A stretch of DNA of 64,000 bases, taken from contig JBPOIU010000104.1 of NCBI GenBank assembly GCA_052034255.1, positions 11,403-75,402 on the forward strand, written 5' to 3'. The position numbers and the translations under genes were made by a program. Origin of the DNA: JADJEK01 sp052034255 (GTDB lineage Bacteria > Planctomycetota > B15-G4 > JADJEK01). The notes below the pieces were generated by a model that searched no databases, was not told the DNA's origin, and was given only the letters and a program-made list of their open reading frames with translations. Every line of letters starts with the position of its first letter. Positions within the stretch are counted from its first letter, which is position 1. Positions 1-8,938 of this stretch are shown one piece after another.

Positions 1-2264
1 AGGAGTCCGCGACGCGCGAGTTCTTCGCGGAGCTGACGGTCGCGATCGCTCGACTCCCTGCACGTGATCGCGACGTCTTGACTCCTCACCTCGCCGGGCA
101 CACGAGCGGGGCGATCGGCCGACACCTTGGTCTGAGCGAGGGGGCCGTACGCGCGCGCATCCACCGCGGACTGCAGCGCCTCCGTCGCGCGTTGCCGCCG
201 GGGTTCCTCGCGGGAGCATGGTTCGTCGCCGTCTCGCCGCGTGGCCTCGGGGCCGTGCGTCGGTCGATCGCGGCAGCAGGGACTGGCGCCACGGGTGTCG
301 GTGCGGGCGCATGGGTCGGAGGACTCTCGATGTGGAAGGCAAGCGGGTTCGTGGCGGCGGCAGTCGCACTCTTGATGGCCGTGAGTTGGATCGTCGTCGA
401 ACCCGAACGCGATTCGGCGCTCGTCGCTGATTTTCGGATCGAAGGCAAGGATCCCACATCGACCGCGATCCCCGCTCAGCGGCGGGACGTTCTGACCGGT
501 ACCGAAGTCGACGTCGCATCGCTGGCGTCGCGACAGGCTGCCTCGACGGCGTCCGCTCATCTTGGGTGGGTGCGCTCGGCGCCCGAATGCGAACCCATCG
601 CCGGGGCGGTGGTCCGAGGCCTCGACTGGAACTCGAACGTGATCTTCGAGACCACGAGTGCACCGAATGGCTCCTTCGTCATTCCGGACGCGTTCGTCGA
701 CGAGAGCGGCCTCACCGGTTTCGTCGTGGCACAGGCATCCGGTTTCGCGCGCGGCCGCAACGCAAGCTACGCCGACGGTGCGAACGACGACGATCCGACG
801 TCGGTCGAGATCCGACTCGCGCCCGCCTGCTCGATCGAAGGCGTCGTGCGCTCGGAATCCGGCTCGCCGTACGTCGGTGCCCGAGTCGAGGTCTTCGACG
901 ATCTAGCACCTTGGCTCGATCGCCCAACCTGTGTCACGGATTCACGCGGCGCGTTCCGCTTGTCCGGCTTTCGGCCAGTTGCGCCGCGGCCGCAGACGCT
1001 GCGCGTGGTCGACGCGGTCGGTCGACGACTCGCGGTCGACGAACTGCTCGTGGACCGGCCCGTTCTCTTGCACGACATCATCGTGCGCTCCGGATCGTTG
1101 CTCACCGTGGCGGTGGTCGACGCGATCGACCGCACACCGGTCGCGCAAGCAACGGTCGCCGCGCTCGGATCCGCCGACGGGATGCCGATGGTCTTCGACG
1201 TCGATGACCTTCCTGTCGGGGCCATCGAGACGACCGACAACACCGGAGAGGTGCTCGTCGCCGACGTGTTCGGTTCGAGCATCGATGTCATCGCGAGTTC
1301 TCCGAGGCATGCCTTTGCCGCAGCCCGCGTCGAGATCCGCGCCGGTGAGTCGCATCGCGTCGAACTCGCGCTTCCACGCGCCGCGTCGATCACGGGAGTC
1401 GTCGTGGACTCCTCTGGAGTGGGAGCTCCTGGCGTCCGTGTGGACGTCGTGACCGATGTCGCTGATCCAGCGCAGATCGATCTCAGTTCCCCGATCGGTC
1501 GCGCGCGCGCGCTGCGATTCCCGGACTCCAAGATTCATCCGTTCGACGCGAGCACTCGGACTACAGCGGACGGTCGATTCGCGCTCGAGCGCGTGGCCGC
1601 GGGGACGTGGGCACGTGTGGTCGTCCAGGATCCCAGCGGCGCATCGCCCCCACGCCTGGTCGGCCCATTCGCGTTGCGACCCGGAGACGCGTGTCGCGAC
1701 CTGTGGATCCCGCTGCTCATGGCTCGTCGGGTCGAGTTCCGCGTGCTCGACGAGAACGACGCGCTCGTGACGTCCGGAGTCGTCATCGGTTCATCGGCAC
1801 TGCGTGCGTGGACTTCCCAGCCCGATTCGACCGGCACGTTCCTGCTCGAGCTCGCGTCGGCCGACGACACGCCCATCGCCGTCAGTGCCGTCGGGTTTCG
1901 TCCGGCATTCGTCGACCCGCGAGCACTCGCGAGCGGCCGCGTCGACGTAAGGCTCGTGCGGGGATCCACTCTCGAAGGGATGGTCGTCGACGCGAACGGT
2001 CGTGGTCGTGCGGGTGTGTCCGTCGTTGCGTCGACCGCTGCGACGGCGGCCGCGGACGACCGACGGCTCGCGCACTGGTTCCCGGATCGCGCGACGACTT
2101 GGGGGACCACGACCGACGCCGACGGGAAGTTCGCGCTGCGGGAACTGCCGGCGGCCGTGGTGGACCTCGCGGTCTTCGCACCGGAAATCGGCAGTACGAC
2201 ACGCTCCGCCGTCGTGGCGGACACGCGGGGACTGACGATCACGCTGCTCGACGACGCGCATTGA
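1..2264 (+). CDS. Sigma-70 region 4 fused to a membrane anchor and carboxypeptidase-regulatory-like repeats (5' partial)
   Basis: The frame is open from base 3, so the gene starts outside the window. A TTG at 78 is not a credible start because codons before it already encode sigma region 4 (LPARDRDVL just before, then LSEGAVRARIHRGLQRLRRAL, read in two parts: LSEGAVRARIH and RGLQRLRRAL). This is the helix-turn-helix that binds the -35 element in ECF sigma factors. A hydrophobic segment follows (around VAAAVALLMAVSW, near base 350-400). The remaining ~580 residues hold about five beta-sandwich repeats of the carboxypeptidase-regulatory/CnaB-like kind, each with a G-x-V-x-(D/S) opening and a D-G-x-F closing turn. 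The likely arrangement is a cytoplasmic sigma domain, one membrane pass and an exported sensor region. That topology is inference; the fold calls rest on motif recognition only. The sigma-2 domain should lie upstream of the window. Confidence 0.8.
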   Translation, partial: ESATREFFAELTVAIARLPARDRDVLTPHLAGHTSGAIGRHLGLSEGAVRARIHRGLQRLRRALPPGFLAGAWFVAVSPRGLGAVRRSIAAAGTGATGVGAGAWVGGLSMWKASGFVAAAVALLMAVSWIVVEPERDSALVADFRIEGKDPTSTAIPAQRRDVLTGTEVDVASLASRQAASTASAHLGWVRSAPECEPIAGAVVRGLDWNSNVIFETTSAPNGSFVIPDAFVDESGLTGFVVAQASGFARGRNASYADGANDDDPTSVEIRLAPACSIEGVVRSESGSPYVGARVEVFDDLAPWLDRPTCVTDSRGAFRLSGFRPVAPRPQTLRVVDAVGRRLAVDELLVDRPVLLHDIIVRSGSLLTVAVVDAIDRTPVAQATVAALGSADGMPMVFDVDDLPVGAIETTDNTGEVLVADVFGSSIDVIASSPRHAFAAARVEIRAGESHRVELALPRAASITGVVVDSSGVGAPGVRVDVVTDVADPAQIDLSSPIGRARALRFPDSKIHPFDASTRTTADGRFALERVAAGTWARVVVQDPSGASPPRLVGPFALRPGDACRDLWIPLLMARRVEFRVLDENDALVTSGVVIGSSALRAWTSQPDSTGTFLLELASADDTPIAVSAVGFRPAFVDPRALASGRVDVRLVRGSTLEGMVVDANGRGRAGVSVVASTAATAAADDRRLAHWFPDRATTWGTTTDADGKFALRELPAAVVDLAVFAPEIGSTTRSAVVADTRGLTITLLDDAH

Positions 2265-2312
2265 TCGAGCGTGGATCCCCGGCGCGATCACGCCCCGAGC
2301 TTCCGAGCGACG

Positions 2313-2966
2313 TCACAGCCGCTCGACGACCGCCTCGGTCGGATAGCGGACCTTCGGCGCCAGGGCGTACTTGTCGTCCACCGCGCGATAGCCGGCCGCG
2401 CAGGCGCAGAGCGTGACGTAGCCTTTTGCCTCGAGTCCGAGGACAGCGTCGTAGCGCCTCGGGTCGATGCCCTCCATCGGGCAAGTGTCGACACCGATCG
2501 CCGCTGCGGTCGTCATGAACTGACCGAGCGCGAGGTAGACCTGGCGCGCCATCCAGCCGGCCGCGTCGAAGCCTGGTTGCTGGATGAACTGCGCGATCAC
2601 GTTGCGATAGCCCTCGAACGCGGAACGCGGCGTCGCGCGGACTTCGGCCGTGCGATCGATGAAGCGGTCGACGTCGGCGACCGTCAGCGACTGAGGTCGC
2701 GCGAACACGACGTAGTGCGAGGCGTCGACGACTTGGCGCTGCTTCCACGACGCGCCGAGCAGTTCCTCGCGCAATGGTCTCGACTCGACGACGAAGAACT
2801 TCCACAACTGCAGGCCGAACGACGACGGTGCGAGCACGAGCGATTGCTCGAGGGTCTCCCAGGCGTCGGCCGGGATACGGCGTGTCGCGTCGAACTTCTT
2901 CACGGCATACCGCCAGCGCAAGGAGTCCAGCATCGCTTGGGGAGTCAGCGTCGTCGACGTCGTCAT
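2313..2966 (-). CDS. NfsB-type FMN nitroreductase
   Basis: The protein has 217 residues, the usual length for oxygen-insensitive NAD(P)H nitroreductases/dihydropteridine reductases. The N-terminal RYAVKKFD (19-26) matches the FMN-phosphate region of the family. SSFGLQLWKFFVV (48-60) matches its SSxNxQPWxFxV segment, and CPMEGIDPRRYDAVLG and LEAKGY near residues 162-182 match the family C-terminal signature. It would reduce nitroaromatics or quinones in the cytoplasm using bound FMN. It lies 39 bases downstream of a TetR regulator on the same strand, with a dyad operator before that regulator. The natural reading is an autoregulated electrophile-response operon. The exact substrate cannot be told. 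Confidence 0.9.
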   Translation of the reverse strand: MTTSTTLTPQAMLDSLRWRYAVKKFDATRRIPADAWETLEQSLVLAPSSFGLQLWKFFVVESRPLREELLGASWKQRQVVDASHYVVFARPQSLTVADVDRFIDRTAEVRATPRSAFEGYRNVIAQFIQQPGFDAAGWMARQVYLALGQFMTTAAAIGVDTCPMEGIDPRRYDAVLGLEAKGYVTLCACAAGYRAVDDKYALAPKVRYPTEAVVERL

Positions 2967-3005
2967 GGGTTTCCTTGGTCCAGCGTGTGAAACCAGCGCC
3001 TTGGA

Positions 3006-3590
3006 TCAGGCGTGCAAGAATTCGAGTCCCGTTTCGGCGACCTGCCGCAGCTTCTGGCGCGTCGGTCCCGATTTCGACATCACATGCAGGCCGAAGATCA
3101 GCGAGACCAAGTACGACGCAGCCTGCGCGACGTCGACTCCCTTTCTCAGCGCTCCTTGCGCCCGTGCGTGCTCGAGCGGCACGGCGAGGACTTGCTCCAT
3201 GCGGCGGACGTGCTCGCGGACGATGTCGCTCACCGCGGGGTCGTGGGGTGCGAGTTCGACCGCGGCATTGACGCAGAAGCAGCCGCGTTTGCCTTTCTGC
3301 GCGGTCGTGTTGTCGACCATCGCATGGAATAGGTCACGAATGGCGTCGAGCGGCGCAGCGGGGCGATCGAGTGCCGTGCGCAGCCGATCGATGCCGTCGT
3401 CGGCGTAGCGCGTCAGCGCCGCGATGAAGAGTTTGTGCTTGTCGCCGAATGTGCCGTACAGGCTCGCCCGTTGCACGCCCATCGCGTTCGTCAGGTCGGA
3501 CAACGACGTCGCTTCGTAGCCCTTCGCCCAGAAGGCATCCATCGCGCGGCGCAATGCCTCGTCGATGTCGAATTCGCGGGGACGACCCAT
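3006..3590 (-). CDS. TetR-family regulator, NemR/AcuR-like
   Basis: The 194-residue product starts MGRPREFD, the standard start of this TetR group, so the longer in-frame reading up to 3770 was rejected. The N-terminal helix-turn-helix is clear (TSLSDLTNAMGVQRASLYGTF, roughly 28-48, read as TSLSDLTNAMGV then QRASLYGTF). The C-terminal part contains KRGCFCVNAAVEL (101-113), a hallmark of the NemR/AcuR-like group. Cysteines 104 and 106 fall where E. coli NemR has its redox-sensing Cys106; that equivalence is inference. The gene precedes and probably co-transcribes the nitroreductase. A 16-base dyad lies 80 bases upstream of the start and is the likely autoregulatory operator. Confidence 0.88.
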   Translation of the reverse strand: MGRPREFDIDEALRRAMDAFWAKGYEATSLSDLTNAMGVQRASLYGTFGDKHKLFIAALTRYADDGIDRLRTALDRPAAPLDAIRDLFHAMVDNTTAQKGKRGCFCVNAAVELAPHDPAVSDIVREHVRRMEQVLAVPLEHARAQGALRKGVDVAQAASYLVSLIFGLHVMSKSGPTRQKLRQVAETGLEFLHA

Positions 3591-3669
3591 CGGCACCTCG
3601 GCTCGGAGGACGGCGCGTCGAGCGAACTGTGATTCCCATCGCGCGGCTCGTCGTGGCACGCGCAGGTTA

Positions 3670-3685
3670 TAGACCGGTCGGTCTA
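3670..3685. promoter_or_regulatory. TetR dyad operator upstream of tetR-nitroreductase
   Basis: The sequence reads TAGACCG-GT-CGGTCTA, two perfect 7-base arms around a 2-base centre. TAGACC/GGTCTA dyads are known (from memory) for NemR/AcuR-type TetR regulators. It sits in the 224-base divergent gap between the regulator and parC. Confidence 0.7.
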
Positions 3686-3814
3686 GAACGCAGGTGGTGC
3701 GATTCGGACTCGTCGTACGGCGGCGGAGGCCGTGAGTGAATCCCCCGCGATTCGCGGCCGTGCTCGGCATGACAGAAGATCGAACCGTCGTTTAGAGTCC
3801 GCGCCCCCACCGCG

Positions 3815-5728
3815 ATGGCACTCCTCGACCCGCTCCTTAGACGCCACTTCATCCGGTACGCCAGCTACGTCGTGCTGGAGCGTGCGATTCCCGATTTGCG
3901 CGACGGCCTGAAGCCCGTACAGCGCCGCATCCTGCACACGCTCTGGTCCATGGACGATGGTCGCTTCCACAAGGTCGCGAACGTCATCGGCGAGACGATG
4001 AAGCTGCATCCTCATGGGGACGCGGCCATCGGCGACGCCCTGGTCGTGCTCGCGAACCGCGGATTCCTGATCGAGCGGCAGGGCAACTTCGGCAATCCAC
4101 TGACGGGTCATGGCGCCGCAGCGCCGCGCTACATCGAGTGTCGCCTGACGCCGTTCGCGCGCGAGCATCTGTTCGCGAAGCACCTGACGCGTTTCCAACC
4201 GTCCTACGACGGGCGTGGCGAGGAACCCGTCGTGCTGCCGGTGCGCCTGCCGTTGTTGTTGATGCTCGGCGCCGACGGCATCGCGGTCGGCATGAACACA
4301 CGGATCCTGCCGCACAATCCGTGCGAGCTCATCGAAGCCCAGATCGGACTGCTGCAAGGCAAGCCGCCGCGCGTCGTGCCGGACTTCCCGTCCGGCGGAT
4401 GGATGGACGCCAGCGGATACGACGATGGTCGCGGCTCGGTTGTGGTCCGTGCGTGGATCGAGCGACAGGGGGATCACGCGCTGGTGATCCGCGAAATCCC
4501 TCACGGCACGACGACCGAGAGCGTCGTCGATTCGATCGTTCAGGCCGCGAGCGACGGCAAGTTGAAGATCCGCGGCATCGACGACTTCACGACCGAGCAG
4601 TGCGAGATCGTCGTGAGGCTGCACGACGGGGCCGACGCGAACAGCGTCATGCAGCAGCTCTACGCGCACACGCAGTGTCAGCAGGCGATCGCCTCGTCGA
4701 TCCTCGCGATCGTCGACGGCAAGCCGCTCGACCTCACCGTGACGATGGCGTTGGCGTTCCTGACCGACCAGCTGCTCGACCTGCTGCGTCGCGACCTCGA
4801 GCATCAGATCGGGACGTTGACCGATGAGCACCATTGGCTGACGTTGGAGCGGTTGTTCATCGAACATCGCGTTTATCGCCGGCTCGAGGACGCGGAGACG
4901 AACGACGCGGTACGGCACGAGGTGCGCGCGGGTCTGCGCCCGTTCGAGCCGTTCTTCGTCCGGCCGCTCGACGAACGCGACGTCGACCACTTGCTGAGCC
5001 TGCACATCCGGCGCATCTCGTTGTTCGATCTCGAGAAGAGCCACCGCGACGAAGAGCGCATCGTGAAGGCGATCGCCGCGACGAAGCGCAAGCTCGAGCA
5101 GCTGCGTGCGACGGCGATCCGCTATCTGCGTGGTGTCCTCGACGAGTTCGAAGCGCAATGGCCGCGGCGTACGCGCCTCACGACGATCGTCGACGTCGAC
5201 AAGGGCGAAGCCACCCACAAGGGTCTGACGATGGCGTTCGATCCGGAGTCGGGCTTCTTCGGCACGAAGATCCGCACCGAGCATCACAAGACGCGCGTGA
5301 GCCCCTACGACCGCGTGCTGGTGATCGGGGACGACACCTCGTTCGTCGTGACCGGCCCCGTCGAGCGCGTACTGTTGCGCCGACCCATTCTGCACCTGTG
5401 CGTGCTACCACCGGGCAAGGAGTATTCCTTCACGGTCGTCTATCGCGACTTGGTCGGCGTGGCGTATGCGAAGCGCATTCGGATCGCGAAGTCGGCGCGT
5501 TCCGCCCAGGGCCGAGCTCTGCCCGACGGAGTCGAGCGCTTCGAGTTCTGGACGCTCGAGGAGCGTCCGGGACGCGTGCATCTCGAGTTCGTCGTGCAGC
5601 CATGGCAGGTCGTCAAAGAGGGCAAGTACTCGCTGAACGACTTGCCACCGACCGCGGCGGGAGACAAAGGCATCCGCTTGGCTCCGTGGCCCGTCGCGAA
5701 GATCGTGCGCCTGCCCGACGCCGAGTGA
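3815..5728 (+). CDS. parC: DNA topoisomerase IV/gyrase subunit A, Bacteroidetes-type ParC
   Basis: The 637-residue type IIA topoisomerase A subunit has DGLKPVQRRILH (30-41), HPHGD (65-69) and the catalytic tyrosine in AAPRYIECRL (Tyr106). The sequence LxRxxxDYASYVxLERAIPD at the N-terminus and GAAAPRYIE rather than AAMRYTE resemble the topoisomerase IV A subunit of Bacteroidetes and Chlamydiae rather than E. coli GyrA or ParC. The C-terminal part after ~residue 440 is shorter than the full six-blade pinwheel of GyrA. The position of the quinolone-contact serine (E. coli GyrA Ser83) is Ala70, while the acidic partner is Asp74. No parE lies next to it; gyrB is 34 kb away at 40106. It ends 11 bases from the convergent metallopeptidase gene. 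Confidence 0.9.
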   Translation: MALLDPLLRRHFIRYASYVVLERAIPDLRDGLKPVQRRILHTLWSMDDGRFHKVANVIGETMKLHPHGDAAIGDALVVLANRGFLIERQGNFGNPLTGHGAAAPRYIECRLTPFAREHLFAKHLTRFQPSYDGRGEEPVVLPVRLPLLLMLGADGIAVGMNTRILPHNPCELIEAQIGLLQGKPPRVVPDFPSGGWMDASGYDDGRGSVVVRAWIERQGDHALVIREIPHGTTTESVVDSIVQAASDGKLKIRGIDDFTTEQCEIVVRLHDGADANSVMQQLYAHTQCQQAIASSILAIVDGKPLDLTVTMALAFLTDQLLDLLRRDLEHQIGTLTDEHHWLTLERLFIEHRVYRRLEDAETNDAVRHEVRAGLRPFEPFFVRPLDERDVDHLLSLHIRRISLFDLEKSHRDEERIVKAIAATKRKLEQLRATAIRYLRGVLDEFEAQWPRRTRLTTIVDVDKGEATHKGLTMAFDPESGFFGTKIRTEHHKTRVSPYDRVLVIGDDTSFVVTGPVERVLLRRPILHLCVLPPGKEYSFTVVYRDLVGVAYAKRIRIAKSARSAQGRALPDGVERFEFWTLEERPGRVHLEFVVQPWQVVKEGKYSLNDLPPTAAGDKGIRLAPWPVAKIVRLPDAE

Positions 5729-5739
5729 CGGGGCGTGCG

Positions 5740-7086
5740 TCAGCGATCGACGCGGAACTCGCGCCAAATTCCGGCGCTGCTCGCGGCCGCGCCTAGGCCG
5801 ACGCGTCCGCCGTCGGCGGGAGTTTCGATCTCCAACGACGAGACCTCTTTGCCATCGATCCAGGCCGTCGCTCGATCGGAAGTCACCCGGATCTCGAACG
5901 CGAACGGTCCGTTGCCTTCGAGCGTGCCCATTGGGCCCGGGGCACCTCCGCCGCCGAAGTCGTGCCAGTGCAGGATGACGCCTTCATCGCGCACGAAGTG
6001 GACTTCGAGTTCGTGCGAGTTCGAGCGGGCAACGTGCAGACGGAGATCTCCGATCTCGGTGGGCAGGAACTCGATCGAGCCACGCACCGTGTACTCGCGG
6101 GAGCCGACGGGAGCGACGGCGATGCTGGTCGCATCCGCGGTCGCGAACGAGACGGAAAACCAGTCGTCGCCGCGACGTTCGACGGCCCGGAGTGTCTCGT
6201 CCCATTGGGGTTCATGGGCGGCGACGTATGCAGTGAACTCCGCGTCGAGGTCGTCCATGCGCGACCCGAGCGCCTTGGTGAACACCGCGGTGAGCTTCGA
6301 CTTCACGTCGGGGCTCGTCGCCGCGAGTTTGCGCGTTTGCGCGAACAGCGCCCGTCGGCGGTCTTTCAACACGTCGTCGAACAGCCAGCTGCCGAAGATC
6401 GACCAGATCGCGTAGCGACGCGCCGTGTCGAGCGTCCCGTAGTCGTCCTGGAAGATCCGTTGCGCGCCGGGCCAGGTCTTGTCACGGAGCATCTCGCGGA
6501 CCAGCACGAGGCGCCGCGAGTAGAACGGCGCGTGCTCGATCGCGGTCAGCAGTTTCGCGCGCCGCATCGTCTCGAGTTCCACCCAACACGCGAGTCCTTC
6601 GGACAGCCACAGCGGTAACTCGACGTACGCGGGAATCGCGTGATACGAAACCTGATGCCCGACCTCGTGCGCGATCTGACTCTGCATCAAGAACGTCAAA
6701 CCGATTTCCGCGCGAAGCGCCTCGGACATCGGCGGCATCAGCGCGATGTAGCTCTCCTTGGTCGAGTGGGACGAGAACGCCCAGTTCGATGCGAACTTGC
6801 CGCCGGTCAGCTCGTTGTCCTTCCCCTGGTACTCGCTGAGAGTCTCGAAGAGCGTGACCGCGTACGGTCCGCGTGACTTGCGCTCGAAGACGAGCTCATC
6901 GGCGACGTCGCACGCGAGGTCGGCGATACGTTGAGCTTCGGTGAGCACGCGTTCGGTGCGCATCGTGGTGACGATGCGAACGCGGGCGGTCGATTTCGGG
7001 GCCGCGAGCGTCGACGACCACCACGGAGTCGCGCATACCGCCACGGCTGCGCAAACGAGTGCCACTCGACGGGTCATACGGAGCAC
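5740..7086 (-). CDS. Secreted gluzincin-like metallopeptidase with C-terminal jellyroll
   Basis: The 448-residue product starts with a signal-like segment (RRVALVCAAVAVCA, residues 6-19). HEVGH at 140-144 supplies the zinc ligands and catalytic Glu141. WLSEGLACWVE at 160-170 gives the third ligand Glu163, as in peptidase MA-like (DUF1570-type) proteins. The last ~170 residues look like a concanavalin/LamG-type sandwich, ending in FxIRVTSDRATAWIDGKEV and GRVGLGAAA. A second start three codons in (MTRRV) is possible. It is convergent with parC. The substrate and whether the C-terminal domain binds sugar or protein are unknown. Confidence 0.75.
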   Translation of the reverse strand: MLRMTRRVALVCAAVAVCATPWWSSTLAAPKSTARVRIVTTMRTERVLTEAQRIADLACDVADELVFERKSRGPYAVTLFETLSEYQGKDNELTGGKFASNWAFSSHSTKESYIALMPPMSEALRAEIGLTFLMQSQIAHEVGHQVSYHAIPAYVELPLWLSEGLACWVELETMRRAKLLTAIEHAPFYSRRLVLVREMLRDKTWPGAQRIFQDDYGTLDTARRYAIWSIFGSWLFDDVLKDRRRALFAQTRKLAATSPDVKSKLTAVFTKALGSRMDDLDAEFTAYVAAHEPQWDETLRAVERRGDDWFSVSFATADATSIAVAPVGSREYTVRGSIEFLPTEIGDLRLHVARSNSHELEVHFVRDEGVILHWHDFGGGGAPGPMGTLEGNGPFAFEIRVTSDRATAWIDGKEVSSLEIETPADGGRVGLGAAASSAGIWREFRVDR

Positions 7087-7131
7087 GATGAGGTCCCTCC
7101 TCGGCGATCGCGACTGCGGCGACGCTCTCCT

Positions 7132-8079
7132 TCAGGTCTTCTCGAAACGATGCGTCCCCGGTGCGGGCTGCCATCCGAACTCGGGCTCGAAGTGGTTCCA
7201 CAGAATGCGCGACACCGCACGCAGTAGGACGAAGCCCTCGTTGTCGGATTCCCAACTCTCATCGGCCTGGTTCTTCGTGATGACGCAGAACACGTAGTCC
7301 CCGTGTGGCGCGTTCACGAGCACGACTTCCGACCGCGACTTCTGGACCGCACCCTGCTTCGATGCGGCGGACACCGTAGGAGGGAGCTCGGACAACGCTT
7401 CGCCGTTCCAGTAGATGCGGGTGAGGCAGCGGTACATCTCTTCGCTCGAGGCGGCGTCGACGGCCTTGCCCTCGCGGATGAGCACCAGGAGTTCCGCCAT
7501 CTCGCGCGGCGTGGTCTGCCCCCAGCCGAAGCGCTGGTACTCCGCGTCTCGGCCCGGCGTCCGTGAGTTGACGCGCGTGCTCGCGAAGCCCGATGCGTCG
7601 AGCCATGCGTTGATTGCGGCGCCGCCGCCGGCCAGCTCTTGGCACCAGACGCTCGCCGAGTTGTCGCTCGTCGTGATCATCAGCAGGACCAGCTTCGACA
7701 GCGGCAGGATCGATCCGGGCTGGCAATGCGCGAGCAGGTCCTCGCCGCCGCGCGACCACTTCGGGTCGTACTCGAGTTTCGCGTCGTAGCGGAGTTCTCC
7801 TCGCGCGATCGCCGCCATGATCCCGCACAGGATCGGCACCTTGATCATGCTCGCCGTGGGAAAGAGCTCGTCGGCCGCGATCGCGACGGTCTCACCGGTT
7901 CCCAGGTGGCGCACGTAGATCCCGACGTCGCCGCGCACCTCACCGGCCGCCGCGCGCAATCGCGACTCGAGGTCGGCTTGCGGTGGTTCTGCCCCGAGAC
8001 CTCGACATCCGGTGGGGATGCAAAAGAGCAGGGCCATCCATGCCGCGTGCCATCGCGTCGATCGAACTCGGCGTTTCAT
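7132..8079 (-). CDS. Class A beta-lactamase-like serine hydrolase
   Basis: The 315-residue product (start MKRRVRSTRW) has a hydrophobic leader and Cys25, where PTGC is an imperfect lipobox, so it may be secreted or lipid-anchored. SMIK at 77-80 is the SxxK nucleophile motif, SDN at 138-140 is exact, and KQG at 241-243 stands in place of KTG. This is the layout of the beta-lactamase2 / class A group. The omega loop around RTPGRDAEYQ lacks the canonical ExxLN, so efficient beta-lactam hydrolysis should not be assumed. A DD-peptidase or peptidoglycan-related esterase is as likely. It is divergent from the ABC permease pair, with starts 43 bases apart. Confidence 0.78.
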   Translation of the reverse strand: MKRRVRSTRWHAAWMALLFCIPTGCRGLGAEPPQADLESRLRAAAGEVRGDVGIYVRHLGTGETVAIAADELFPTASMIKVPILCGIMAAIARGELRYDAKLEYDPKWSRGGEDLLAHCQPGSILPLSKLVLLMITTSDNSASVWCQELAGGGAAINAWLDASGFASTRVNSRTPGRDAEYQRFGWGQTTPREMAELLVLIREGKAVDAASSEEMYRCLTRIYWNGEALSELPPTVSAASKQGAVQKSRSEVVLVNAPHGDYVFCVITKNQADESWESDNEGFVLLRAVSRILWNHFEPEFGWQPAPGTHRFEKT

Positions 8080-8122
8080 GCGTGTCGTCCGCTGCACTGC
8101 CGTCGATAGAGTCTCGGGCTCG

Positions 8123-8935
8123 ATGTCCGCGCTCGCCGTGCCCCTCGCGCTGATCCGCATCTCGTTCGTGGCGAACCTCGCCTATCGGCTGAGGTTCTAC
8201 ACGGGCGTCGTCTCGTATCTCATCTACGTCCTGGTGTACACGTCGATTTGGAGAGCCGTGTACGCGACCGGCGCGGCCGGCGGTCCGCTGGCAGAGTTCG
8301 CGACGTTCGAGGCTCTGTTCACGTACTTCGCCGTCGGCTGGCTCGCGCGATCGTTCTGCTTCAACAACATCGATCGCACGCTGACCGAGTTGGTCGAGAG
8401 CGGCCATATCGCCGCCCGCGTGGCGCGCCCGGTGTCGCTGCACGTGCAAATGCTGTGCGAGGCGATCGGTGAGGCCACGTTCCGCGCGGCGTTCTTCTCG
8501 CCGATCCTGTTGGTCGTGCTCGTGGTGTTCTTCGGGTTCCAGCCGCCGGCGTCGATCGGGAGCTTCGTCGCGTTCCTCGCATCGTTGGTGCTGTCGATCG
8601 TGGTGATGGCCGAGTTGAACTTCCTGGTCGGCCTCACCGCGTTCAAGACCCAGAGCACGTGGGGCATCATGCGTGCGAAGCAGTATCTGATCGAGCTACT
8701 GTCCGGCCTGTTGATCCCGCTGTCCTACTTCCCCGACGCGTTGCGCAAGGTCGCGTACTGCACGCCGTTTCCGACCCTGACGTCGATCCCGAATCGGCTG
8801 TATCTCGGGCTCGCCACCGGCCCCGAAGCGTGGAAGGCTCTCGCGTTGTCCGCGGCTTGGGCCGTCGGCTTGTTCGGACTCGCCGTGGTGTGCGACCGGG
8901 CCGTCGCGAAATCGCTCCAGGTTCAGGGCGGCTGA
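8123..8935 (+). CDS. ABC-2 type permease, first of a pair
   Basis: The 270-residue integral membrane protein starts MSALAVPLAL and has about six hydrophobic segments, including a pair near FRAAFFSPILLVVLVVFFG and a final one near the C-terminus. The residues FNNIDRTLTELVESGHI and ARVARPVSLHVQ are typical of the ABC2_membrane_6 (PF06182) permeases, which occur in pairs as subunits of an efflux complex with a separate ATPase. The next gene starts 3 bases after its stop and is the partner. No ATPase gene is in the window. Confidence 0.85.
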   Translation: MSALAVPLALIRISFVANLAYRLRFYTGVVSYLIYVLVYTSIWRAVYATGAAGGPLAEFATFEALFTYFAVGWLARSFCFNNIDRTLTELVESGHIAARVARPVSLHVQMLCEAIGEATFRAAFFSPILLVVLVVFFGFQPPASIGSFVAFLASLVLSIVVMAELNFLVGLTAFKTQSTWGIMRAKQYLIELLSGLLIPLSYFPDALRKVAYCTPFPTLTSIPNRLYLGLATGPEAWKALALSAAWAVGLFGLAVVCDRAVAKSLQVQGG

Positions 8936-8938
8936 ACC

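Noticed and set aside
78..80. TTG at 78 as the start of the first gene
   Set aside because: Upstream codons already encode conserved sigma region 4 residues, so the gene begins before the window.
3683..5395. Long open frame on the minus strand opposite parC
   Set aside because: It mirrors parC codons in a GC-rich genome, has no family motif, and parC is certain.
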